Shown here: positions 1-8,056 of the stretch, one piece after another | Layout of the letters: the number at the start of each line of letters is the position of its first letter | How positions within the stretch are numbered: the stretch's first letter is position 1 | Source: JBBQUN01 sp963698395 | GTDB lineage: Bacteria; Actinomycetota; Acidimicrobiia; Acidimicrobiales; SZUA-35 | DNA length: 64,000 nucleotides | Assembly: GCA_963698395.1 (NCBI GenBank) | Contig: CAVOQQ010000003.1 | Location: forward strand, 744,001 to 808,000 | Direction of reading: 5' to 3' | Notes under the pieces: generated by a model | Databases searched by the model: none | Told to the model about the DNA's origin: nothing | The model's input: only the letters and a program-made list of their open reading frames with translations | Position numbers and translations under genes: made by a program

Positions 1-119
1 TCGGTGTTCGTCCACAATCCACAGGACCTATCACCACCTCTATCTGAGCAAAGCACAATCGGTAAGTAGTTGGGGAAACTCCGCATGAGGACACCCAACT
101 GGACAAAGGGAGCACAACG
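1..119. promoter_or_regulatory. dnaN upstream region with two DnaA-box-like 9-mers
   Basis: This stretch lies immediately before dnaN, where actinobacteria commonly have the dnaA-dnaN intergenic origin. Two adjacent sites at 8-16 (TCGTCCACA) and 15-23 (CAATCCACA) match the DnaA boxes TTGTCCACA and TTATCCACA at 8 of 9 and 7 of 9 bases. A 7-bp inverted repeat (68-74 with 94-100) follows. AAAGGGAG just before the GTG start of dnaN is the ribosome binding site. Only the right end of the presumed origin is visible, so whether this is oriC itself is inferred from position. Confidence 0.5.
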
Positions 120-1211
120 GTGAAGTTCCGTTGCGAACGAGACGTATTGGTTGAAGCGCTGGCCACCGCAGGCCGGGCCGTGAGCGGCCGAGGCACGTTG
201 CCTGGACTTTCGGGTGTACGAGCTCAGCTCACTGGTGATCAGCTCCGGCTGACCGGTAGCGACCTCGATCTCACCATCACCATCGCGGTGCTGGTGTCGG
301 GCGAGGCCGACGGTGTCGCGGTGATCCCGGCTCGGCTGGCCTCCGACATCGTGCGCGCCCTCGAGCCCGGAGCGGTCTCGGTTGCCGCCGATGGTGACGA
401 GCTCCTCATCAGTGCCGGCCGAAGCCAGTTCTCGATCCGTCTCATCGCCGGTGACGAGTTCCCGCAGATCGAACAGATCGACAGCGAGCCGGTCGAGCTC
501 GCCTCGGCTCAGTTGGCCGAGGCGCTCAAACAGGTGGTCCCGGCGGCCAGCAACGACGATTCGCGCCCGCCGCTCACGGGGGTGTTGTTTGCCTCGGAGA
601 ACGGTGGCTTGCGACTCGTTGCAACCGACTCGTATCGACTGGCAATGCGTGACGTTCCCGGAATCTCGGTGCTCGAAGAGGGCCAGAGTGTCTTGATCCC
701 CTCTCGTGCGCTGTCGGAACTCAATCGCATCCTCGGGCAGGGCGAGAAGGTCGAGCTTCGTCTCGGCGAGCGCGAAGCCTCGTTCCATGTCGGTTCGGTC
801 GACCTCATCACCCGCCTGATCGAGGCGGACTTCCCCAACTATCGCGGCCTCATCCCGGAGTCGCATCCCAATGCCTTGACGGTCTCGCGAGAGGAACTCC
901 TCGACGCCTTGCGACGGGTCAAGCTCCTTGCCCGTGAGGCAACGCCGGTTCGTCTCGAGATGTCGGCGGATGGGCTCGAGCTCGCCGCCGTCACCCAAGA
1001 TGTCGGCACGGCGCGCGAGCAGCTCGAGGGCACCTACGACGGAAGCCCGCTGACGGTGGCCTTCAACCCGCAATATCTGCTCGAGGGCATCGAGGTCTCC
1101 ACGAGCGACGAGATCGTGCTCTCCACCATCGACGAACTCCGGCCGGCTGTGGTTCGCATGCCGGGCACCAACGACTTCCTGTATCTGTTGATGCCCGTGC
1201 GGGTGTCGTGA
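120..1211 (+). CDS. dnaN: DNA polymerase III subunit beta (sliding clamp)
   Basis: Encodes the ring-shaped clamp that tethers the replicative polymerase to DNA and docks repair and initiation factors. The 363-residue length is normal for the family. The protein has three repeated clamp folds, starts MKFRCERD and ends with the typical C-terminal Met-Pro-x-Arg segment (YLLMPVRVS), which helps form the partner-binding pocket. The GTG start at 120 is preceded by AAAGGGAG at good spacing. It is first in the conserved order dnaN-recF-DUF721-gyrB-gyrA; dnaA should lie just left of the window. Confidence 0.98.
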   Translation: MKFRCERDVLVEALATAGRAVSGRGTLPGLSGVRAQLTGDQLRLTGSDLDLTITIAVLVSGEADGVAVIPARLASDIVRALEPGAVSVAADGDELLISAGRSQFSIRLIAGDEFPQIEQIDSEPVELASAQLAEALKQVVPAASNDDSRPPLTGVLFASENGGLRLVATDSYRLAMRDVPGISVLEEGQSVLIPSRALSELNRILGQGEKVELRLGEREASFHVGSVDLITRLIEADFPNYRGLIPESHPNALTVSREELLDALRRVKLLAREATPVRLEMSADGLELAAVTQDVGTAREQLEGTYDGSPLTVAFNPQYLLEGIEVSTSDEIVLSTIDELRPAVVRMPGTNDFLYLLMPVRVS

Positions 1212-1246
1212 CCACTCGTTGTTGAGTACACCCGGCGGACGGCCGA

Positions 1247-2347
1247 ATGCGACTTGACCGGGTCTGGCTGACCGATTTCCGCAGCTACGAGTATTTCGAG
1301 ATCGAACTCGATGATGGTCTGACGGCCGTCGTCGGAGCGAACGGCATCGGCAAGACCAACCTGCTCGAAGCCATCGGCTTGCTCGCCACGTTGAAGTCGT
1401 TTCGGGGTGCGCCGACCGAGAGTCTGATCCGCCAAGGGGCCCAGCGGGCCCTGATTCGGGCCGAGGGTGAGCGAGAGGGCCGCCCCGTGCTGATCGAACT
1501 GGAGTTGGCCCCCGGAAAGAGTCGGGCGCAGGTCAATCGACAGAAGTTGCAGCGCACCCGTGATCTGCTCGGTGCACTACGGGTCACGGTGTTCGCCCCG
1601 GATGATCTGACGCTGGTGAAGGACGGACCAGCCGTCCGGCGTGAGTACGTCGACGACCTCGCTGTCGCTCTCGACCCCAAACTCGACCGAACGCTGAGTG
1701 ACTTCGATCGAGCGCTCCGGCAGCGGAATGCGTTGCTGCGCACGGCCGGTGGCCGCCTCGACGAATCGGCGGCGATGACCCTCGACGTCTGGGATGCCCA
1801 ACTCGCCCAGCTCGGCTCACTCGTGTTGGAGCGTCGCTACGACGTACTGGAGCAGCTCGTCCCTCTGGCTGCCGAGTGCTACCAAACCTTGGCGGCCGAC
1901 AGCACCGAGGTCACGGCCGACTATGTCACCTCGTGGAACGAAGCCTCCCTGGCCGAAGCCTTCGAAGTGAGCCGGACCAATGACGTTCGTCGTGGCCTGT
2001 CGACGGTCGGGCCGCATCGTGACGAGATCGCCTTCGCGATCAATGGGTTCGGCAGTCGAACACAGTCGTCGCAAGGGGAACAACGCACGCTGGCGCTGGC
2101 GCTGCGGCTCGCCGGGCATCGCCTCATCACGCAACGCATCGGCGAACCGCCGCTGTTGCTCCTCGACGACGTGTTGTCCGAGCTCGACCCTGATCGGGCC
2201 TACGCCTTGTTGTCGACCCTGCCACCGGGCCAGACGGTGATCACCAGTGCGTCGGCGCTCCCAGCGGCCACCGAGCCGGATACGCTCTTGGTCTACGACG
2301 CCGGCGCCGAGAGCCCCGGTGGGTTTGTCCGGCAACGGACCGAGTAG
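1247..2347 (+). CDS. recF: DNA replication and repair protein RecF
   Basis: SMC-like ATPase of the RecFOR pathway that helps load RecA at gaps in duplex DNA. The 366 residues are of normal length. The Walker A motif GANGIGKTN lies near residue 30. The ABC-type signature SQGEQRTLALALRLA and Walker B LLLLDDVLSELD lie near residues 275-310. The start ATG lies 35 bp after the dnaN stop in the usual origin gene order, so co-transcription with dnaN is likely. Confidence 0.97.
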   Translation: MRLDRVWLTDFRSYEYFEIELDDGLTAVVGANGIGKTNLLEAIGLLATLKSFRGAPTESLIRQGAQRALIRAEGEREGRPVLIELELAPGKSRAQVNRQKLQRTRDLLGALRVTVFAPDDLTLVKDGPAVRREYVDDLAVALDPKLDRTLSDFDRALRQRNALLRTAGGRLDESAAMTLDVWDAQLAQLGSLVLERRYDVLEQLVPLAAECYQTLAADSTEVTADYVTSWNEASLAEAFEVSRTNDVRRGLSTVGPHRDEIAFAINGFGSRTQSSQGEQRTLALALRLAGHRLITQRIGEPPLLLLDDVLSELDPDRAYALLSTLPPGQTVITSASALPAATEPDTLLVYDAGAESPGGFVRQRTE

Positions 2348-2386
2348 GCGGAAACCAACAGCAGTTGCACCGAGCGGGGAGTGAGC

Positions 2387-2680
2387 ATGTCTGAACCCCA
2401 ACGCCTTGGGTTTGCCCTGGAGCGGCTTTTCGGGCACCTTGGGGCACCAGCCGTTCGTACCGTGTCGGACCTGGGCGATCGCTGGGACTCGATCGTCGGA
2501 CCGGGCCTCGCGGACCACAGCACGCCCGCCGGCCTCATCGATGGCGTGCTCACGATCCACTGCGATGATGCCGCCTGGGCCTCACAGATCAAGTGGATGG
2601 ACGCCCAGATCAAAGAGCGTTTCGCCTCACACTTTCCCGATACCGAGTTGCGCACCATCCGAGCCTCCGTCGGCGCCTGA
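2387..2680 (+). CDS. DUF721 (DciA-like) family protein
   Basis: Small 97-residue protein of the DUF721 family, which sits between recF and gyrB in most actinobacteria (the position of Rv0004 in Mycobacterium). Family members related to DciA load the replicative helicase in bacteria lacking DnaC, so a helicase-loading role is likely by homology. Recognisable family features are the segment around GDRWDSIVGPGLADHS and the following LTIHCDDAAWASQI core. A GTG at 2381 is also in frame, but GGGGAG at 2376-2381 is correctly spaced only for the ATG at 2387, so that start is chosen. Confidence 0.88.
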   Translation: MSEPQRLGFALERLFGHLGAPAVRTVSDLGDRWDSIVGPGLADHSTPAGLIDGVLTIHCDDAAWASQIKWMDAQIKERFASHFPDTELRTIRASVGA

Positions 2681-2740
2681 CTTCCCCCTGTTCAGTGCCC
2701 AAAACTGCTACGCTGCACCAGCTTGAAAAGCGATTGATGT

Positions 2741-4777
2741 ATGACTGATCTCCCCATCGAAAACGCCGTCACTTCCGACTCACCGAAGGGTGTCTCCGGC
2801 GCCTCTGGCCAGGCTGGTTCGACCCCACCGAACGACGGCAGCTACGGCGCCAAGGACATCCAGGTCCTGGAGGGTCTCGAGGCCGTTCGCAAACGACCGG
2901 GCATGTACATCGGTTCGACCGGTTCGACCGGTCTTCACCATCTGGTGTGGGAAGTCGTCGACAACTCGGTCGACGAAGCCATGGCTGGTCACTGCTCGGT
3001 GATCGAAGTCGATGTCATGGACAACGGGGGTGTCGAGGTCCGAGACGACGGTCGTGGAATTCCGGTCGATCTCCACGAGAAGTACGAGATGTCCGCCGCC
3101 GAGGTGGTGCTCACGATTCTGCATGCCGGCGGCAAGTTCGGTGGCGAGGGCTACAAGGTCTCTGGCGGCCTCCACGGGGTGGGCATCTCGGTCGTCAACG
3201 CGCTCTCGAGCCGGGTCGAGGTCGAGATCGACCGAGACGGCAGGCGTCATGCCATGTCGTTCGTCGACGGCGGCACGCCCGATCAGAAGCTGGTCGAGAT
3301 CGGCGATTCACCGTTGAAGGTCGACGGCAAACCCCGGACCGGTACCACCGTACGGTTCTGGCCCGATCCCACGATCTTCAAAGAGGGCACCGAGTTCCGA
3401 ACCCAGACCCTGCTCGAGCGCTTCCAGATCATGGCGTTCCTCAACGCCGGTCTCGAATTCCGAGTGCGGGATCTGCGCGACCCCAAAGCCGAAACCACCG
3501 TCCACCGCTACGACGGTGGCATCCGCGATTTCGTCACCCACATCAATGGTTCGAAAGAGGCGTTGTTCGACGAGGTCGGATGGTTCGAAGAGGCCGAGGA
3601 GACCGAGGAGGTCGAGATCGCCTTCAGCTGGAACACCGGATACCAGACCGACGGCATCCACAGCTTCGCCAACGGCATCTCGACCCTCGAAGGCGGCATG
3701 CACGAGCAGGGCTTCCGCACCGCGCTCACCCGCACCGTCAACAACTACGCGCGAGACAAAGGCTTCCTCAAGGAGAAGGACGAGAATCTGCAGGGCGAAG
3801 ACATTCGCGAGGGTCTCACGGCCATCATCTCGGTTCGTCTCCAAGAGCCTCAGTTCGAAGGCCAGACCAAGTCGAAGCTCGGCAATGTCTCGGTGCGATC
3901 ACTGGTCGAGAAGGCCACCAACGAGAAGCTTCGTGAATGGTTCGAGGAGCACCCGCGCGAGGGCCGCGCCATGTTCGTCAAGGCAAGCCAGGCGGCAAAG
4001 GCCCGGATCGCGGCGACCCAGGCCCGCCAGACCATTCGCCGCAAGTCGGCACTCGACGGCGCCGGCCTTCCCGGCAAGTTGGCCGACTGTCGGAGCAAGG
4101 ACCCGGCGGCGTCCGAGCTCTACATCGTCGAGGGCAACTCTGCGGGCGGTTCGGCGAAGGACGCTCGCGACTCCAACACCATGGCGATCCTGCCCATCCG
4201 CGGCAAGATCCTCAACGTCGAACGAGCGCGGGCCGACCGAATGCTCAAGAACACCGAGGTGGTGTCGCTGATCCAGGCCATCGGCGCCGGACTCGGTGAG
4301 CCCGACCCGGAGACGGGTGAGGGTTTCGATGTCTCCAAGGCCCGGTACCACAAGGTGATCCTGCTGGCCGATGCCGACGTTGATGGCAGCCACATCCGCA
4401 CGTTGCTCCTCACGTTCTTCTTCCGTCAGATGCGGCCGATGGTCGAAGCCGGCTATGTCTATATCGCGCAGCCGCCCCTGTATTCGACCGAAGTCGGCAA
4501 GTCGAAGATCTACCTGAAAGACGACGTCGCACGGCATGCGTACGCCGCCGATCACCCGAACGCCGAATTCCAGCGGTTGAAGGGCCTGGGTGAGATGGAT
4601 GCCATCGAGCTCTGGGAAACCACGATGGACCCGGCCACCCGCACGCTGCTCCAGGTGACCGTCGACCAGGCCGCCATCGCCGACGAGGTGTTCTCGGTGT
4701 TGATGGGTGACGACGTCGAGAGCCGGAAGAAGTTCATCCAGACCAACGCCGACGACGTCCGTTTCCTTGACATCTAG
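2741..4777 (+). CDS. gyrB: DNA gyrase subunit B
   Basis: ATPase subunit of gyrase, which introduces negative supercoils. The 678 residues carry a GHKL ATP-binding domain at the N terminus (VLEGLEAVRKRPGMYIG, then the N-box EVVDNSVDEA), a transducer domain, and a TOPRIM domain with EGNSAGGSA and the metal-binding DADVDGSH. The C terminus ends in the conserved RFLDI. An N-terminal extension of about 35 Ser/Gly/Pro-rich residues precedes the ATPase fold. It lies 72 bp before gyrA, so the two subunits are probably co-expressed. Confidence 0.98.
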   Translation: MTDLPIENAVTSDSPKGVSGASGQAGSTPPNDGSYGAKDIQVLEGLEAVRKRPGMYIGSTGSTGLHHLVWEVVDNSVDEAMAGHCSVIEVDVMDNGGVEVRDDGRGIPVDLHEKYEMSAAEVVLTILHAGGKFGGEGYKVSGGLHGVGISVVNALSSRVEVEIDRDGRRHAMSFVDGGTPDQKLVEIGDSPLKVDGKPRTGTTVRFWPDPTIFKEGTEFRTQTLLERFQIMAFLNAGLEFRVRDLRDPKAETTVHRYDGGIRDFVTHINGSKEALFDEVGWFEEAEETEEVEIAFSWNTGYQTDGIHSFANGISTLEGGMHEQGFRTALTRTVNNYARDKGFLKEKDENLQGEDIREGLTAIISVRLQEPQFEGQTKSKLGNVSVRSLVEKATNEKLREWFEEHPREGRAMFVKASQAAKARIAATQARQTIRRKSALDGAGLPGKLADCRSKDPAASELYIVEGNSAGGSAKDARDSNTMAILPIRGKILNVERARADRMLKNTEVVSLIQAIGAGLGEPDPETGEGFDVSKARYHKVILLADADVDGSHIRTLLLTFFFRQMRPMVEAGYVYIAQPPLYSTEVGKSKIYLKDDVARHAYAADHPNAEFQRLKGLGEMDAIELWETTMDPATRTLLQVTVDQAAIADEVFSVLMGDDVESRKKFIQTNADDVRFLDI

Positions 4778-4848
4778 CTGAAAGCGATCTCAACGACGTC
4801 TGCAGCTGCAGACCGTCGACGAGTTCTGACGCAAGAAGAGTTGACTGC

Positions 4849-7464
4849 ATGAGCGATCTACCACCAGACGACACCGCCACCGACGACGGTGACACGCACG
4901 ACAACATCGAGCCCATCGAGATCCAGGCGGAGATGGAACAGTCGTTCCTCGAGTACGCCATGTCGGTCATCATCTCGCGTGCGCTCCCCGACGCACGCGA
5001 CGGATTGAAGCCGGTGCACCGCCGCATCCTGTGGTCGATGTTCGACGCCGGTCACCGGCCCGATCGCAGCCATGTGAAGTGCGCAACCGTGGTCGGCGAC
5101 GTCATCGGCAAATACCACCCCCATGGTGACCAGGCCATCTACGACTCGCTCGTGCGCATGGGCCAGAGCTTCTCGCTGCGCAATCCGCTCATCGATCCCC
5201 ACGGCAACTTCGGCTCGCCCGACGATCCACCGGCCGCCTACCGCTACACCGAGTGTCGGTTGCGACCACTGGCCATGGAACTGCTGGCCGACATCGACCA
5301 AGACACCGTCGACTTCCGCGACAACTTCGACGGCAAGCACCGTGAACCCACCGTGTTGCCGTCACGCTTCCCCAACCTGCTGGTCAACGGCAGTCAGGGC
5401 ATCGCCGTCGGCATGGCCACGAACATCCCCCCGCACAACCTCGAAGAGGTCATCGACGCCGTCGTGCATCTGATCGACAACGACGAAGCCACCGTCGACG
5501 ATCTCATGGAGTTCGTCAAAGGTCCGGACTTTCCCACCGGTGCCCAGGTGCTCGGTCGGGTCGGTATCCGCGATGCGTACCGCACCGGTCGCGGTTCGAT
5601 TCGCATGCGTGCCGTCGCCGAGATCGTCGAAGGCAAGACCCACGATTCGATCATCGTCACCGAGGTCCCGTACCAGACCTCGGTCGACCAGATCGCACGC
5701 AAGACCGCCGAACTGGTCGAGCGGGGTGATCTCGCCGGTATTCGTGAGATCCGTAACGAATCGGCCAAGGGCCAGCTCCGCTTGGTCTTCGACCTCAAGC
5801 GCGACGCCAGTGGCCTCGTCGTTTTGAACAACCTCTACAAGTACACGCCGATGCAGACCTCGTTCGGCGTCAACATGGTGGCGCTGGTCGACGAGGTGCC
5901 GCGCACGCTGAACCTGCGCGATGCACTGGTCAGTTATGTGGGGCATCAGCGTGACGTCGTCACCCGCCGTACCCAGTACCGACTCGAGGCCGCTCGCAAG
6001 CGCGAGCACATCCTCGAGGGTCTCATCAAGGCGCTCGACGTCATCGACGAGATCATCGCCACGATCCGTGCCTCAGACGACCGCCCCGACGCACGCTCGC
6101 GCCTCATGGCCGAGCCGTTCGAGTTCTCCGAGATCCAGGCCAACTTCATCCTCGACATGAACCTGGGCCGTCTGACGCGCCTGGCCCGCATCGAGATCGA
6201 CACCGAGCTCACCGAGCAGCGAGACGCCATTGCGGGTTTCGAGGCGATTCTCGCCGACCGGCTCGTACTCGATCAGGTCATCAAAGACGAGCTCGCAGAG
6301 ATTCGTTCCACCTTCGGCAGCGAGCGCCGCACGGCGCTGGTGAACGATCCGGGTGAACTCGACATCGAAGATCTGATCGACGACGAAGCCTTGGTGGTCA
6401 CCTTGTCCACCACCGGCTACATCAAGTCGGTCTCGATCGACGAGTTCCGCACCCAGGCACGCGGCGGTCGGGGCGTGAGCGCGGCAAAGCTGAAGGGCGA
6501 CGACGACGACATCATCGCCCACCTGCTCCAGACCTCGGCTCACGCCTACCTGCTCTTCTTCTCCAATCGCGGTCGGGTGTACCGGATCAAGACACACGAG
6601 ATCCCCGTCACCAGTCGGTCGTCGCGGGGAATGGCGCTGGTCAACCTGCTGCAGCTCCAGCCCGACGAGAAGATCCAGGCGATCATCGACACCCGCGACT
6701 ACGAGACCAATCGGTTCCTGTTCTTCGCAACTCGCCAGGGCCGGGTCAAGAAGACACTCTTCAATGCCTATGACTCCTCGCTGCGCGCCGGTTTGATCGC
6801 CATCAACCTCAACGAAGGCGACGAACTCGTGTCCGTCGTGGCCACCAACGGCGTCCACGACATCTTCATGGTGTCGCGCCAAGGCCAAGCCCTGCGATTC
6901 CCCGAGGACCAGGTTCGTCCCATGGGTCGCACCGCGGCCGGGGTTCGCGGCATGAAGTTCCGAGCCGGTGACGAGCTGGTGTCGATGGATGTCATGCAAC
7001 CCGACACCGAACTGCTCGTCGTCACGAGCGAAGGCTTCGGAAAGCGGACGGACCCCGAGCTCTTCACGGCGAAGGGTCGCGCCGGTCTTGGTGTGCGCTG
7101 CGTGAAGGTCAACGAACGCAAGGGTCGTGTGGTCGGCGCCATGTTCGTGGGGCCAGATGACGAGATCCTGCTGATCTCCTCCAATGGCGTGATCATCCGG
7201 ACCACCGTCGGCGCCGTATCCCAGCAGGGTCGAGATGCCACTGGCGTCTCGGTCATGAACCTGGGATCCGGCGATGCCGTCTCTGCCGTGGCTCGAGTAC
7301 TCGTCCCCGATGCTCCCGAGATCGACCCCGGGGCCGATGGCGACGAGGGCGCAGTCGAGGCCGTCGATGGCAACGATGCGCACCTCGAGGCAACGTCGGT
7401 CGACGACGACCACGCTGACGACATCACCGACGAGGGTGACGAGCCGGACGACACCGAGGACTGA
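4849..7464 (+). CDS. gyrA: DNA gyrase subunit A
   Basis: DNA-cleaving subunit of gyrase, 871 residues. The catalytic tyrosine is Tyr133 in the YRYTECRL motif. The quinolone-determining region reads HPHGDQAIYD, so the residue equivalent to E. coli Ser83 is Gln95, while the Asp87 equivalent (Asp99) is kept. The C-terminal beta-pinwheel carries a GyrA box at residues 536-542 reading QARGGRG, a variant of QRRGGKG. The last 50 residues form a highly acidic tail. The ATG start is the first in frame. Confidence 0.98.
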   Translation: MSDLPPDDTATDDGDTHDNIEPIEIQAEMEQSFLEYAMSVIISRALPDARDGLKPVHRRILWSMFDAGHRPDRSHVKCATVVGDVIGKYHPHGDQAIYDSLVRMGQSFSLRNPLIDPHGNFGSPDDPPAAYRYTECRLRPLAMELLADIDQDTVDFRDNFDGKHREPTVLPSRFPNLLVNGSQGIAVGMATNIPPHNLEEVIDAVVHLIDNDEATVDDLMEFVKGPDFPTGAQVLGRVGIRDAYRTGRGSIRMRAVAEIVEGKTHDSIIVTEVPYQTSVDQIARKTAELVERGDLAGIREIRNESAKGQLRLVFDLKRDASGLVVLNNLYKYTPMQTSFGVNMVALVDEVPRTLNLRDALVSYVGHQRDVVTRRTQYRLEAARKREHILEGLIKALDVIDEIIATIRASDDRPDARSRLMAEPFEFSEIQANFILDMNLGRLTRLARIEIDTELTEQRDAIAGFEAILADRLVLDQVIKDELAEIRSTFGSERRTALVNDPGELDIEDLIDDEALVVTLSTTGYIKSVSIDEFRTQARGGRGVSAAKLKGDDDDIIAHLLQTSAHAYLLFFSNRGRVYRIKTHEIPVTSRSSRGMALVNLLQLQPDEKIQAIIDTRDYETNRFLFFATRQGRVKKTLFNAYDSSLRAGLIAINLNEGDELVSVVATNGVHDIFMVSRQGQALRFPEDQVRPMGRTAAGVRGMKFRAGDELVSMDVMQPDTELLVVTSEGFGKRTDPELFTAKGRAGLGVRCVKVNERKGRVVGAMFVGPDDEILLISSNGVIIRTTVGAVSQQGRDATGVSVMNLGSGDAVSAVARVLVPDAPEIDPGADGDEGAVEAVDGNDAHLEATSVDDDHADDITDEGDEPDDTED

Positions 7465-7473
7465 GTCCTTTCG

Positions 7474-7509
7474 CTCGACCACTTCCCCCAAGACCTCGAC
7501 CACTTCCCC
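7474..7509. repeat. 15-bp direct repeat downstream of gyrA
   Basis: CTCGACCACTTCCCC occurs perfectly at 7474-7488 and 7495-7509 in the gyrA-TadG-like intergenic gap. It could be a residue of slippage or a binding site; nothing in the sequence decides between them. Confidence 0.6.
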
Positions 7510-7551
7510 GAGAACAACGAGCCCGAAGCGGGCAATGGAGGAAGCACGATC

Positions 7552-7953
7552 GTGTCCAAGCGACGGACGATGTCTCGCCCAGGTTCGGTTTTTCGCCGAT
7601 GGTCGGGTTCGTGGCGAAGAGCGGTGGACCGAAGAGCGGCGGACGACCGTGAGTGCGGGGGAGCGCTGGTGATGTTCGCGCTGACCGGTGTGTTCGTCGT
7701 CGTCGCCATCTTGTTGCTGGCCGGGCTCACGCAGCGCGTGGTCGATCGAAGTCGGGCGCAGGCGGCCGCTGATGCCGCTGCGCTGGCCGGTGTCGTCGAC
7801 GGGCGCGCCGGGGCAGAGGCTCTTGCGGCGGCAAACGACGCCGTGGTGGTTCGCTTCGTAGACCGAGGCACCACCGTCACGGTCGACGTTGCGACCTCCG
7901 ACGGTACTGCCGCCTCCGCAAGCGCCGAGCGACGGTTGGTGATCGACGGCTAG
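7552..7953 (+). CDS. TadG-like pilus-assembly/secretion-associated membrane protein
   Basis: A 133-residue protein with a basic N terminus, then GGALVMFALTG and a hydrophobic segment (about residues 40-60), followed by QAAADAAALAGV. This combination is characteristic of the N-terminal domain of TadG/TadE-type proteins of Flp pilus loci and of the short actinobacterial relatives found alone. The protein is probably inner-membrane anchored with an extracytoplasmic C terminus. GGAGGAAG precedes the GTG start. No Tad ATPase or Flp pilin lies nearby, so this is an orphan, and any link to piliation is inferred. Confidence 0.7.
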   Translation: MSKRRTMSRPGSVFRRWSGSWRRAVDRRAADDRECGGALVMFALTGVFVVVAILLLAGLTQRVVDRSRAQAAADAAALAGVVDGRAGAEALAAANDAVVVRFVDRGTTVTVDVATSDGTAASASAERRLVIDG

Positions 7954-8056
7954 GAGGGCCGGTCGAGGCACCGGGTGACCGTCGGCGGGGTCGCCGAGGA
8001 CCTTTGATCGAGGGTGATCGCTCTTGGGCGAATTGTGACCGTAGACTGCGACGAGT

